Assembly: GCA_947579665.1 (NCBI GenBank)
Contig: OX388349.1
Coordinates: 22,228,459-22,292,458 of the forward strand
DNA: 64,000 nucleotides
Direction of reading: 5' to 3'
From: Sympetrum striolatum
Lineage: Eukaryota > Arthropoda > Insecta > Odonata > Libellulidae
Shown here piece by piece: positions 48,741-62,600 of the stretch (the first letter of the stretch is position 1; the number at the start of each line of letters is the position of its first letter). The translations under genes were made by a program, and so were the position numbers. Below the pieces are notes generated by a model. The model was not told the origin of the DNA, made no database searches, and saw nothing but the letters and a program-made list of their open reading frames with translations.

Positions 48741-49357
48741 CATGTTTACATTTACATTTAAACCCTGCAATTCGCAAGTGGCGCATAACAGGGGGTTTGA
48801 AACGCCGGAATACCCATCTAACCTGGAGAGCTATTAGCTTCTCTAATATTTCACGGGAAAAACGACCTGAAGTAACTACCTGTCCTGGCAACTACTTCCC
48901 TGTTTCGCTTTTTTTCTTCTCCCGAAGATCGCGAAAGTTTTACTGGGATAACAATATCAGCTATCTCCTCCCTGAAATCGGTAGCCATAAATTTATCAAA
49001 ATGCTTCCGTCGATTCTCAAGTCTTCTATCTCTAAGAGAGTTCCATCCGAGGGATTCTATCGTAGCCGAAACACTACTGTCAAATCTGAAATCTCCCTAG
49101 ACAAACCTAGCTGCTCTACGTTGAACCATCTCAAGATCGAAAATTAATCCTACTTCGTGAGGATCCCAAATCGCGTAGCAATACTCAAGTAGACGTCGAA
49201 TCAGAAAAAAGTACGCTGTTTCTTTTACTCTCGACGAACATCCCCTCAGAATTCTACTGGCTAACCTTTGCATCCCATTTGCCTTTCCTATTTCGCTTCT
49301 AATATGCTCTTTGAAGGAGAAATTACTACTGAGCGTAATTCTTAGGTATGTCCATGT
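48741..49357 (-). mobile_element. CR1/Jockey-type LINE, 5'-truncated 3' end
   Basis: On the minus strand this is the end of a non-LTR retrotransposon: the region after the reverse transcriptase, a short 3' UTR, and a 3' tail of ATGTAA-type tandem repeats (TAAATGTAAATGTAAA, 48745-48760). Short repetitive 3' tails instead of poly-A are usual in CR1-like elements. 5' truncation near 49357 is typical of target-primed reverse transcription. No target-site duplication could be set. Confidence 0.85.
48818..49357 (-). pseudogene. LINE ORF2 C-terminal remnant with two in-frame stops
   Basis: One frame runs 180 codons on the minus strand without a frameshift. It shows landmarks found after the reverse transcriptase core in CR1/Jockey LINEs: YLRITLSSNFSFKEHI, then LLEYCYAIWDPHE, then LEMVQRRAARFV, then SSVSATIESLGWNSLRDRR, then ARTGSYFRSFFP and NIREANSSPG before a TAG (48820-48818). 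A TAG at 49099-49097 and a TGA at 48853-48851 interrupt it. The reverse transcriptase YADD core and endonuclease are missing, so the copy is dead. Absence of indels suggests moderate age. Confidence 0.88.
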
Positions 49358-51359
49358 TGTGATGAAATGAGAGCTACTGAGGTGTGAGTGAATAGTGGCA
49401 CTAATTAAAGTCTCTCTTTATGGAATGCCAAGAAAATCGTTAGTCTTAGAGTGGTTGTTGTTCACTTACTTGGACATTAGCGCTAGCGGCATTCTGATTC
49501 AGTGAAGCAAGTAAGGGAAAGCTTCCTCACCCTCATCTTACCTCATTCCCCTTAGTATTTATTGGTAGCTAAATTGTTAAAGAGGGTGATGTAAAAACCG
49601 GCTTTCTAACTGAATTCTATAAAGATAGATGGAGGGTTTCAGATGGAGCATAGGGATTAACCGATACATTACGAAAATGTCAGTGCGCATACGCGAAACC
49701 TTACGGTATACTGGTTTTTACGTTGTTGAGAAGATGTGAGTGTACGGTGTACGCCCTGCTGAAACTCTCAGATATTTCATAATGTATGTAGAACGATACA
49801 TACTTTTTTTACGACACTGACTTATCCTACGCCGCTCGTTTCACATATCTCCGTAACTCGTGACTTTTCCTGCATGATATATTTTATCCCCTCACGAACG
49901 CCTTGAAATCAGGCGGATATTTAATTTTAAAATCACTCCCGTGTGACTTGAAATATATACGTAGCATAAAAGCGTAGCTCTCATAATGAACATTAATGTG
50001 AAAAGGTTTCTAGTTTTTATAGTATTAATACCCCGCGTTGCTGCTTAATTATTAGGGATTCGCACTACGATTTCGGTGAAGGAAAGCGATGTAGCTCGGC
50101 GCGAAAGTTAAGCCCTGAAATTATTTCTAATTAAGTTTTCCGAGGGTGAAACAGTAGTGTTAAAAAGGAGATAAGTTTGCGGCTAAAGCCAGTGAAAGTG
50201 AAGAAGTGTTGGAATTCAGCTATTAAAATTAGTAAGAAGCACAAGCTAACTTTAAGTTTTCGGACTTCACGTGATGGAAGAGTATGTTTTAACCATTCAT
50301 ATTGCAATTTTTTCTTTCGCCAAATGTAAAGTGCATCTATGGATGTTTTTAGTTATGTGCTTGTGTCTGTATATCATCACCTGTGTTCAATCCGACGACG
50401 ACATCTGGTGTAGGTCACCCAAAGTGTTTTCCAATATTCACTATTTTGAGCTTCTCGTTGACCTGTTACCCCTAAGTACTTGAGTACAGAACTTGGAAAG
50501 ATGTTCAACTGTTGTCCAATCCCCTTGCCACGTGGCCTGTCAAAACCCATTTTGGTGATCTTATTTATGTACTCTTTCGTTCTGATGTTCTGTTACCCAT
50601 AGCTGTGTATTGCACTTCATATATATTAATAAATGCTCTCACTTTCTGTGGTGTTTTATAGTTTACAGGTAACATTGCTTGAGAACCCCGTTTTTAGTTT
50701 TGAATCAATTCCTCACATCAATTGGATGAAACCAAATGAAACTTAAATGAAAAACACGCTGTAAATTCCACTCTGTATTTCAGTCAATAGGTTCCGTCAA
50801 CGTATTGACATCTTTAGTAGTTTCTATACATTGGTGAAACCGGTCGACTGATATATATATATTGTGGAAGTTACAATTTTGTTTTCTTTTAAGATAGTTA
50901 CTACAAAATTACACCAAGTTACGATTGTCCGTATTTTTTAATAAATAGGATGTATCATGAAGAATACTCAGCGGAACATTTCATTAACATAAGAATATAT
51001 CACGAGTAAAAACTTACATGTATCCAGCTATAATTGCCATAAAAGGAATGATACTTCTCTATCCAACGTCTCCCATTTTTCAGGGTGAATTCATAATTAA
51101 CGGAACACCATTCCAGGGCTTCTTTTCAGCCTTTCGCAAGAAGCTGAATTAGTCTCCATTAAGAATACACATTATTATGCGATGCGTCGGAAAAGGGACA
51201 TTATGCATCGAAAAATGAAAAATTCTCCCTTTCTAAGGTAGTACGTAAATCCTTTGAATGGCCGGCGATTCATCTCACCCGAGGCCACTCTCCACGTTCC
51301 CAATCCGTACGGTCCGAAATTTAGGAGCGGTTGATGCGACCACGTCTGAAAGCAGGTCC
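49358..51359. other. Noncoding DNA
   Basis: AT-rich, no gene supported. A 70-codon frame at 50271-50483 is hydrophobic but has no family resemblance. Confidence 0.55.
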
Positions 51360-51600
51360 TACAATAAACTACCGAAAAAGAAAAACAGCGAAAAGGAAAC
51401 AGGGATCGAAGCTTCGAGGAGAGGAAGGGATTCCACAGGGATTTAAAGGAGGGATGAAGAAAGGAAAAAGATGGAAGAGTAAACAAGAAGGATAAAGACG
51501 GAAAGGGATAAGGGAAGGAGAAAATGAAAGCGCAGGCCGCAGGGCGTTGGTTAAAGATCGTGACAAAGGAGTAAGGAAAGGAAAACAGATGAATTATTTC
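51360..51600 (+). repeat. Purine-rich tract
   Basis: The + strand is dominated by A and G (for example GGAGAGGAAGGGATTCC and AAGAAAGGAAAAAGATGG). The 149-codon minus-strand frame is a by-product of the pyrimidine-rich complement (Phe, Ser, Leu, Pro-rich) and not a believable protein. Confidence 0.6.
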
Positions 51601-52939
51601 GAGGCTTAAAGGTACTCTTCTCACGTGTTATCTATCATCACATTATACTGTAAGCAAGATTAAGTCTTTCATGGTAGTGTATAGGAACAATTCAATGAAT
51701 ATCAATTCATGTAACAACTCTAAGATCGTGATTCTTCAGTTACCCCTCTCCCAGTTTTTCCTACTATATTCTTTTCAATTTTTTTATTGTTTGAGACTTA
51801 AACAATTATTTTGCTTTATTGTTAAAAAATTGCGTGCAATGTTATACGTTAGGTAAATGAAATAGTAATAATAAGATAATTCCTTATCATGCTCGGTAAG
51901 CCTCATATCCTTTCCTTATGGTGGAGAAGATCTTATCCAAACCAATCTTCGATCTCAAAACCTTTCTGATATTTCTGATTGAACTGCTACCAATACTGCA
52001 CCCTCACATATTCCTAATTCTCGTACAATCCTCCAATCGCATTCTACATCCTCTCCACCTCGCGAACTAGCAATGATTGAATTATGTTATTGAATTTGAA
52101 ATACTTGTGATAGCCTAAAATAAGTAAAACGTTAGAAGTTGGCTTTTTCAGTACCGAGTCGTTCTTCTGGCATTATTACTGGTACTTTAAAAGTTGTAAT
52201 CTATATAATGTTGGCCGCTCAGTTTTTTTGAAATGTTAAAATAAATAAATGGGTGGTATGTAACTGCCTCATTCACAAATGAATGGAAATATTTTTTAAG
52301 ACAGACGCTGAATTGGGTGTGGTGTGTATTTTTTCATGAAAATCATATTATTTCTCGTTTAATTGATGAAAAGTGTCACTGGAATTTCATGGAAATAGAA
52401 TATTTTATGCGATATAAGAATTATTTACATAGATTATATCTTTAGAAGAAGAGAATGAAATTTAATATAATTTCCGTAAATTTGCATGGAATAAAATTGA
52501 GAGAAGTTAGTCGTACCCAGTGGCTTTTCTTGTTCTTAAATTATTGTCACTTTCCAAACTGGTCAGGTTTGAGTTTACTCCATCAGATTATTTAATTTTC
52601 TAATATCCGACTTGCTGAATAATTAATTTCTATGTACCACAAATATCTAGATCATAATATCGAAAATATAAGTTCAGCATCCCAATACTAAGCAAGAACG
52701 CCGCATCGTAATAATGCTCCAAATTGAAGCGAACACTCGAGACTGCCTTTAGCGGGAATTCATTGTTTCCCCGCATATTTGAGGCTGATCATTACGGGCG
52801 AAAGTTAATTCTATGCTCTCGTACCCTTAACCTACAAAACTTCCCTACGATTCAATCGAGAAAAGGAACGTATTTGCTAAGCAAAGCGAAGCGGGGCGCA
52901 GAAGGGAACCTTGTGGTATACACATGCATACGAGACTGG

Positions 52940-53226
52940 TATAAAAAGGAGAGGAAAGGGATGGAAGATGGGGAAGAGAGGGAAGGAATGGAAGGGTGGG
53001 AAAGAGAAATGATAATGGGCTGGCGAGATTGAAGGACTGAAAACAAAAGAAAGACGGAATACATAAAGAGGAGAGAAAGAGAGAGAGTGATTTGAGGATG
53101 GAATGAGTAGAAATATAAAGGACGCTGAAGAGTGGAGATTGCAGGAGGAGAGAGAGCTTATGAAATGGTGAATGGGAAATGGATTGAAAATGGGAGGAGG
53201 AATATGAAGAATAGAACGGGGAGGTA
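52940..53226 (+). repeat. Long purine-rich tract
   Basis: Nearly 290 bp of mostly A and G on the + strand, including GGAAGAGAGGGAAGGAATGG and GAGGAGAGAAAGAGAGAGAG. Such tracts can form triplexes and are prone to slippage. The open frames on both strands reflect the skewed composition. Confidence 0.7.
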
Positions 53227-56200
53227 GGCCCATGGGTAGGGAAGGTTTCAGGATATTTTAGGCCAAGGATTGAAGGTCTAGTTCTGCATGCGTAAGTTGG
53301 AAGATCCTCGACTTGTTTTCCTTAGGTCTCCGTGTTTCCCCCAGCCTGCACAAAATCCTTTAAGTGCGTTGCTCCAACAGCGAGGTAACTTTAGGGCGAA
53401 GAAGTGGTTAGAGGGAGAGAAATGGTGTTTGTTTGTACTTCTTCAATTACTGGGTTAAGAAGTTGGCGGAGTTTAGGTTCGTAATCCGTCTTCCTTGTAT
53501 TTTAGTGGGAACAACCGTTAATTCGGGCCTGTTTTCCCTTGTTACGATATTCGTTATATTCTGTTGCGATGTTTCAGTCACCTTTATGGATTATTTATCT
53601 TAAAAAAATGTAGATTACGAAACGGCCAACTTAATCAAAATGTCATGGTGTGTTCATATGTCATTTTATGTTATATGTTCATTCATAGTTTTATCTATGT
53701 TCTACCCGTGGGTTCCTGTCTTTATGCCCAAACTCTGATTTCGATGTAAAGAAAGAACATTTGGAACACGGCTGGTGCGGTGTCCTCCCTTGTTTTCTTC
53801 AAACACCGGCGGATGGGAAGAGGGTCTCCGACAAAGACAGCTACTGGAGATTGTTAACCTCTAATTCTAATTTAGATGCACGAAGTTCTACAGGGTTGCC
53901 ACATTAGTTGCGGACCCTTGGTAAATGTATCCTAATGATTCGGTAGCTACTCCGAACACGATAATTTTTTTGCGAGCGACGTTCTACGATAAGGATCTAT
54001 TGCCAAAAAACTAATGGATTGGTTTATTGGGAAAGTTTCTTTCATTATTCATTAAGCTATTTTGGAACAGATTTTTCCTTCTGTAAAGTAGCAGTGGTTT
54101 AGGAAAATTGATTTTCCCCCTTAAATCTTCGGTATACCGTGATGAATAATCAAGTTGCTTATGAATTTAGTTTGTCGGGAAAATTTTAATCTTTATTTTA
54201 AATTGATTGGGAGTAAATTTAACCTGTGTTATTATATTAATTATCTTCATTGATTGGCTGTGGAAAGTCGCCTCTTTCTGATACTTCTGCTTATCTCCAA
54301 TGCGAGTGACATTTTCCTTTTATTGAAACATTACGAAATTAGAATGTGAATTGTTTTTCTTATTTTACCTTATGTTTTTTTCACATTCAGAGTCACTATT
54401 ATCCTCGAAAGTTTTCGTTGTTTGTTTGCTAAATAATAATGTAACATTTCAGGTGCACGGTATGGATACCGTTTCCCGTTCTCAGAAATAGAGCGAATAG
54501 GAATGTGTGGTAACCCTTTCCCCGAATGTGTTGGAGAAAAGTCACTGATGGATAAGGTCATCCGTAGGAGGCAGGGAAAACAGCTCTCGCCAGTGTTGTT
54601 GACAGGTGACTACAGTTTGAGATGGCACGTGTAGTGAAAGAATGGTGCAAGACTGATATCCTTTTTTCGATTCCTGGAAGAAAAGGAAGCGTAGCTCACA
54701 TCGCGAACTTATGTCTGTATTCGCGGATTTTTTGCGCAAGAAACATCACATTTCACCTAGGAGAAGCAACATTCCATGACCCGAAAGCATCCATGGCACC
54801 CTGCGAAAAAGACATTCTCAACTGTTCTCATTTTTCGGATTACCTTGCCTCTTGTGCACTGTAACGGGTGTGTTGTATATTCTCGGTATTCCGCGCGTTC
54901 GAAATCTGTGGAATCAATAATTCTGAAACCCGACTTGCTACGTGTACAGTAGTTCAGAACTTTCAGTAAATTGGCAATTCCGTTTCTCTCCGATATAAAT
55001 GTATTACGAGAGATTGATTTCAAAATACACTAATCGTCAGAGTTTGCAATAGCACAGTATGTTATATTTCATTTCATATGTATTATATTATATTTTTCAT
55101 TTTATATATTTCATCTTAGACATTTTATTTTATATATTTTATTTCATGTTTATTTTATATTTTTTATCACTTTTGAAAATTTTGCAGTGGTTTTGTCGTT
55201 TTTAGAAAGGATTCTTAAGATTTCAATTATACTTTTCGTTGTACGATTTTTTAACCCCACCAGATTTTATAATTTAGAATAATCACGGTACCTGTTCACC
55301 TTGGAATATTTAAAAATAAATAATTACCACTCGACGAATAGTATAAATTATTCGAATATTACTGTTATAGGACTAATTTTATAGATTCTTTAGATATTCT
55401 TCATGTTATAGCTATGTTTCTTTTATTATCTTGCATTTATGTACGTCCCCTCAATAGGTGCAGAATAAATCATGGCTACAACTACAAAACATTTTCAGTT
55501 TTCATAGGCCCTTCAAAAGGATTAAATGCAGTTAAGAACAGAACCCGTAGTACTTTATTTTTTAATATCATAACGGTAACTTCGATGAAACAGAAAAAAG
55601 ATAGTCATCCTTTCTTCGGAAAGTGCTTCAAAACTCCCATCGATCTACAGAGCGGCTGACAGCCATATCCAACTTGTGCGAGTCATTTGGACGAAAAGCG
55701 AAAGGAAAAATGGATATGAAATAAGCGAACGGACAAAAATATATAAATAAACATCGGTGCTTATCTGTCGAGCGCATCAACCGAAAAGAAAACGTAAAGG
55801 AATTTTTTTGCTCGACCCGCTTTCATCGAAATTTGGAAAATATTCGCGCCCACGGAGAGCACAAAAACGTCGAAGTAAGAGAATGTAAAGTAAGAAGGCA
55901 AAGAGAGAGAAAGGAATAAGGGATGGAAGGAGATTTTTTTCGGATGAGAGTTAGGGCATTCTTTCCTCGGGGTTTGCCGTAGAAAGGGTTTTGGTTAAGG
56001 AAGAGAAAGGCGTGTGAAGGGAATCGAAGCGCCGTGGGTTGCAGATGATGAGGAATGAGCACAAAAGAGGAGAGAGAAGACAGACAAATATCTTAATCAA
56101 CGGGCGAAATTGGGCGAAAGGCTCCGTCTTGAATTTAACTGCCATTAAAATAATCTTTGTCGTATGATGAAATTTTTAGTCTTGGTGGTGATATTCGAGA

Positions 56201-56257
56201 GGTGAATTTAAAAAAACTTGCGTTTTTTCCCGGTGTTCATTTCGTAATGCCTTTTTG
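53227..56257. other. Noncoding DNA
   Basis: No gene supported. A short T-rich imperfect repeat at 55055-55165 (TTTATATATTTCAT-like units) and another purine-rich stretch at about 55860-56030 are present. An 80-codon frame at 54622-54864 was considered and not accepted. Confidence 0.55.
55055..55165. repeat. T-rich low-complexity tandem-like stretch
   Basis: Imperfect repetitions of ATTTTATATATTTCAT-like units, composed almost only of A and T with occasional C. Probably slippage-derived. Confidence 0.65.
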
Positions 56258-56661
56258 TATAATGCCCTATAAAATACGTATATCTTCACGAAGAAAGAGT
56301 TTTATTAGCATATATGTATATTTTGTATCATTTGTCATATATATTACATCAAATTAAAGCTTGAGAACATTCATCCAGAATGTTTCGCCCGTGATCATTT
56401 TTGAAACGTATAATACTTTACTCTCTTTGGATCTCATAGAAAATCCTAGTCTTTTAACTCAGTTGCTCTTTGTATCATTAGCACGAATAAAAATCAGAAG
56501 CTTTTTAGTTTAGAGTGACCAAAATTTCGGAAACAAATTTTTAAGCGTAGAGTAACCTCAAAGAAATTTCTTCCTGCCGCCCAATTTATGTTTCGCCTAA
56601 AAAATGTTTATTTCTCACGTGTCAAAGAACTTGTTGCTTGTGAAATTGAGATAAATGTAAA
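56258..56661 (+). repeat. Dispersed ~0.4-kb repeat, copy B
   Basis: Partner of 36451-36833, about 19.8 kb away, in the same orientation and with collinear blocks along its length. Divergence is scattered and includes small indels. The shared part ends shortly after GTGAAATTGAG. Confidence 0.75.
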
Positions 56662-59600
56662 TGATAAACCGTGACATAATTTTTGTTTTGTTTTAATGCA
56701 CAGTTGACCTTTTTGTAACCTAGAATAAATTGCGTTTCGGCTGACGTTGGTGATTTTCAAACGAATTCTCTCGTAACGAATATTTCCATTCTATTGCCTT
56801 TGTAACTGAAGGAAATTGGACATCGCTCTTTATTTTCAGTATCTGAGATTTTCAAGTACCTGAAGTTAAAATACAGGTTGAACGATTGCTGTTCAAACAG
56901 TACCTACTCAGAAAATAAAAAAAATATTTGACAAGTTTTAAATTCCTTTGAACAGGTTTAAATTCGTGCAAAATAATCCAAGGACACCATTATATATGAT
57001 AAAGTAATTTATAATGTTTACAATGGTAAAAAAGGCGCATTGAACGAATTTTTTTCAGCTTTATGCACTGTTCAAATGTCCACGCGCTACCGATTTCATT
57101 CACAGGCTTAACTCTCTTTATGTTTTGGATTATTATTTAGAAAACATTCAGAGCTATTGTCCTTGCGTGTGATAAAGAGTTTATTTCTGTTTCAAGGCTA
57201 TAAGTGAGCGAAGAAAGCTGAATTACTTTTGTTTCTCTTCAAGGATTTTTCCAAGTCGTTGATATTCGCAGAGTTAAGGTGTTATTTGAGATTAATTTTC
57301 GGAGGAGCGTTCCCTCACAAATAAAAAGCTGAGAGGGCATTCATGTCGGAGTTGAAATTGAATTTTAATGGGGAAGATTTTATTCACTCGGTGTCACAGG
57401 AGAATAATATAAAGCTTTCGAAACAAACCCGTGGACAATGAGTTCGTGAAAAACTGTGAAATCTTTTTGAGAAATCTATGTGATATTATTTAAGGAAAAA
57501 TATAGAATGTAAGGAATTTTTATGATATGTGATGTACTAAAATGTGGAATAACTTGATAATAATATCAAGTATTATTGGAAGCGATCTTAGTATTTGCTG
57601 ATTTCTATATCCCTTATTTTATTTTTTATCCCACACTTGAGCTGTTAAGGTTGTTGTAAGCGTATTTAACTGATATCTCACCAGAAACCTCTTCTGAATG
57701 ATACGTTATAAATACGATTTGTAACCCTTAGTGACCAAGTAAAAAACGTTAGGCATATCACCAATGGGCAATTGACTTTAAACGAAGTCGTTCTAATCCC
57801 AACTATCATTCCCATTTATATAATAACAGACTGCTTTTCGTGGGGAACCTTCGTCATCATGCTTAAAAAGATAGTAACTAGTTGGTACGACAATGTAAAT
57901 ATTCAACTATCTTATAAACCAACCATAAGATTCGATTCCTTGCTATTATAATGGCCTAGTATAGTTTTGATTTTATTTTATATCCTTAAAGATTTTAGTT
58001 GGTGAGAACGTTGATACCTAGCGATTCATAAGGTCATCTGGTATCTTATGGAACCTCTGTTAAACTGAAATTATTTGACTTTAATTTCCATAATAATGAA
58101 GTTGATATGACTTTTGTATCAAATAAGTAGTCATTCAGGCTCTTTTAACTCCGCGAAAGATACACATTCTTACAATCATAGCTCAACGCTGCACTTTCAC
58201 CAGGGAAGTCTTCGTAAGGGGAAGATCATTATCTTTTTTTCACTTAGTTTTGATAGAATTTGGCCTCGTAAATTGCAGTTGCGAGATGATTAAATAGTAT
58301 TTCAAACCACTTAAATAATCTTGCGTGGCATAGCGAAGATTGTTTTCTTTTATGCACCTAGTTTGTATTTGTATTTACATCATAAATTCTAATTGCTTAA
58401 TGATAGAATAGTTCATCGTAAACGGTTGTTAGATCAAAAATTCCGTCGCGTGATATAAATAAGTTAAATTGTTTTTCTGTCTACACTGAGTTTCTATCAA
58501 GCTTCATCCAAACCTCACGAAGTGCCTCCCAAGACGAAAACTTTTACTCAGCTCTTCGAATAACGAGTGGAAAATATTGAGTGCAAAGTAGCGCTACGCC
58601 GTTATTTGGATAGGGAATTAATTGCAAGATCCCACAGCGTGGAGGGGTTTTGGCTTCCCTTTCATTAAGAGAGAAATGAAATCGCAAACAGAGTCGTAGC
58701 CGTTGCCTCGCGGCCGTTTAAATTTTCGCTCCTTTTTCATTAATGTATTCCGAGGATTCGGTCGCAAAAAGAGAAAGGGTTGGAAGTAGGTCCCCTTAAA
58801 AAAAGGGATCGATATCATTTGCCGAATATTTCTTTGAGGCGTTCCCCACCGCCGCAAACTCGGAATAATCAATAGCGTGCGCGGTATTTCATTCCGCTTG
58901 GTTTGGTTTCATATCTTCTCCCCATTTGGGTCGAAAGAGAGCTTTCTTAAATGAAAAAACCTCGGAGGCTGCAATAACTGACAGAAACAGGTTCTCGAGG
59001 GAGGTTTTATATTTGTAATAGCTCCCAACTGAGAGCTTTCCCCTCTGTTCCGGCTCGTTGTTCCCCCACGCGGTATCGTAGTAATCATCCACTTGCCTAA
59101 AAGAATTAATATAATGGTAATCGCTCTCGCTTGCACATATGAAAGAGATTCTCATCAGGCGCTACTGACAATGCTTCTAGTACTGAATAACACAGTTTAA
59201 CCGACGATATTTTATTTTGTTTCTAAAGGTTCTTAAATATTACTAATTTGTAGTACAATCTTCCTTCTTCTTTTACTAATGCCATTTTTTGATCTAATAA
59301 ATTAGCCGCAGTTGACTTCTGTGTAGGAAATTTCCTGTATACAAAATAATTGGTTACGATTTTCATTCAATATGGCACAGACAGAAAGTCATTACCAAAT
59401 TGTGAGAAATCTTGAGGTGAAGTGGTAGCCGTGCTCTATATGTCATATGTATGGACCGAAAAATGTGTTTTAAAGGTTGCTTTTGCCTCATTGAGTGCAT
59501 TATGACGATAGTCGATGTTAATGCATTCTCCGGATATAAAAATGATTTTTGGGAAATTTTATAGAAATTTGGGATCTGCCTCTTACATCTTACCGTCAAC

Positions 59601-62600
59601 ATGTAAATATTTATGGTATGTCTATCAAATAATTAATTTTAATAAAATTGACTTAATTACGATTAAGCTATCTTCAGAAAGTATGATGAAACTTCTAATA
59701 GTAAGTTCTTCACAAAGAAATATGTTGATAGTACTACCGGTTTCAAACTTACTAATATTTCATCAGGCAGAGAGAGACCACATAAAGCATCACAAGTGAC
59801 ATTGATGGATGTAATTTATGGCTTCTCTTTAATTACAATATTTCCTCGCGTAAAGCTTCGCTTTATCATTTCATTATTCTTCCTAGTATGGAGTTCCACA
59901 AAGTCTAGGCTTCGTTAATTAATCGGATTATTCTGACTTATTTTACCGAAAGTATCTTTGATTCAATTTTAAGGTGACATGAAGGCATTCCGATTTATAT
60001 TCATACAAAGGTATACTTTACGGTTGCTATATTGTTCTGTATATTAATTGAATCGATTTTGATTTTATTACGAACCCTATCCATGAGCCTTAAGAAATAA
60101 AATTCAATTCGGACTCTCTTCCTTAAAATCGACTGCTGGCTGCGATTCGAAATCACAGCAACTTCCTCGTAGCACTGGCGCAACTGACTACTGGCGAGTA
60201 AAAGATTTGCTCAACTCTCTTCCTCTTTCAAAAGCACTACTGAAAATAGTTGGTGGAAATGTCAACAAAGAGCTTTATTGTTATGAATTCGCTTAAAGGT
60301 TTACAGATGAATATGTTCGTTTATCAATGCAGTCACCAAGATGTAGCGAAAAAAATTAATTGCTTTGGAGTTGGTCTTTTTCGACAGCGGACTGTCAGTC
60401 AAGAAAAGAAAATGGAAAGCTGAGTAATTCACGCGATTCTGATTTGACATCCTTATCCTTCAAAGTTGGGGAAATAAAAGGATCGGACTAATTTTCTTCC
60501 CATTAAGAGCCATTAAACTTTCCGTGGAGACAAGGAGAGGAGAGGCGAAGGAATATAAAGAAATTTCTGCGAATTTTTTTCATTCTCGAGCAAAATCCAG
60601 AGAGCGGAGGATTGGTAACCGTGTGTTTGTTTTTAAAGAGATTAGAGCGAAGGCGGAAGGAGAGGTTTACAAATCCTTGGTCCTGCTCCCGAAGAGGAAA
60701 AAAGTCATACAGCTCCGCTGCGCCGCTGCAAAAAGAATTCCCCGAGTCAGGAAGAGGTTGGAGAACTTGGGTTATCCATTGTTAGGGATATGCCGAGTTT
60801 TATTTTCATCGTACGAACTAAATACAATACCGTGCTTTCTCTTATTTTTAGCTCCTCTTCATTTTTACGGGATATATGCCATGGGAAGATACGGAAATTA
60901 GTCTGCCTCGATTCCAGAATATTGGAATTGATTTTAAAGCTGGTGTTTCTGGATTTCACAAATCTTCTATAATCCTATATATTCACAGCTAGGTTTATTA
61001 TAGATAGTGGTAAACCTTACGTTTTTTGTTTTGAATGGATGAAAGGTTTGTTTCCTCTCCATCCATGAAGATACATGTAGTATGTATATGTACCCTTGGT
61101 GGGTTTTGATAACCCGAGATTACAGGTGTTTGTCTTTCAGTTGTTAGTTTCGAGTGAAGTATCCCAGAGGCATCCTTGTGCTCCGCACAATAGATCCATC
61201 TTCGTAAAATTATGAGTGAAAGTGATTATTTTTTTATTTCCATCCACGTTTCCGTCCGCTTGCCAAACTTTCATTTACATGCTTACGGATTTGTCTTGAA
61301 ATGTTTCTGCTTACCAAAAGGAATAAACGTTATGGATTTTTAAATCGACGCAAAATACTTTATCTAATACAAGGCGCAAAGTGTTCTGGTGATTACTGGT
61401 GAATTCATTTCCTTGCATAAGCGTCCATGTTACGCTCTACCAGATACGGTAGAACCATATTATTACTAAATGGAATATTTATGTATTTTTTATGATATCG
61501 GAGGTCATAAGATCAAATCTATTTTTCAGATATTAGCAATAATCTGAAATTGTTTGTGTATCGTTGTTTTTGTACCCAATATTGATTATGAGAGCATTAA
61601 TATTTTAAGCTGTAGATTTTTTCTATAAATTTTGCAAACTTTTTCTATTGTTCTTAATGGGTTCTATTTGTTATCTATCCTCTTTCTTGCGTTAACTTCC
61701 TTATATTCGTAATAAAATCCGCTGATTGTATTATCATCACCAACCATTCTAGCAGCGTTTAAATCTTGACATATATTGACCGGAAACGATGCTGTTAAAA
61801 TTAACCATAATTTTTGTAATCTCACCTTTATATACGTGCCAATATTTATAATTTAAAATGAAAACCTACACCTATTCCCATGGTATGAAATACCGCATTG
61901 AGGATAGATTAGGATACCTCATCTAAGAAATAAACTTTGCAGCTGTTGCTCCCGATACAGCTCTGGCTACTGTTTATTTTTTCTCAAAGTTCAGGATGAG
62001 TATTTGAATTATTCATATCCAATTTTGCCCCAGTTTTGTCGCAAATTGCTTCTTTTCTCCCTCGAAAACATCTGTTATTTGTGACTCCCGAGATGGGAGC
62101 AGTGATTAAAATCGCCTCGAAAATAAAACGTAGAGCAGAACGGTTTGCATAGGCTTGTTGTTTCAAAATTGAAGCCTTCTTTATTGTTTTACGAACTTAG
62201 GCGCATTTGTTCCTTCGGAGTAAGGAAATTAAAACTTCGGAACGCTTTTAGGACCCTATGAAAGTAATCAAGCTTTCTCGATAAAATATTCGCTCCTTAT
62301 TTTTCTATTTATCATTCGGGGCAAGAGGAGAAAATCTCCCCGGGTAACTCGTCCGGCCAACGTTCCCATCGTCCGAACAAAAGGCACGACGAGAGATGGC
62401 GCTGAGACGGTTATAATGGCGGGAGAATGGGGCTTCCAGATTGGTTGGGGGATGACGAGAGTGAAAGGAACGAAAAGAGATTGGGCAGACTGGAAGAGGT
62501 TAGCTATGACAACGTCCGCGAGCTGGCTGTTGAATAAAAGCAAAACGCGATGGAAATTTCTCTATGCAGTGGGCTCGCGAACCTCTCTGGCCCCGAAAGT

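Noticed and set aside
51175..51624. 149-codon minus frame
   Set aside because: A by-product of a purine-rich + strand giving a Phe/Ser/Pro/Leu-rich translation.
54622..54864. 80-codon + strand frame beginning MARVVKEWCKTD
   Set aside because: No family resemblance, no splice borders, and the opposite strand is open as well.
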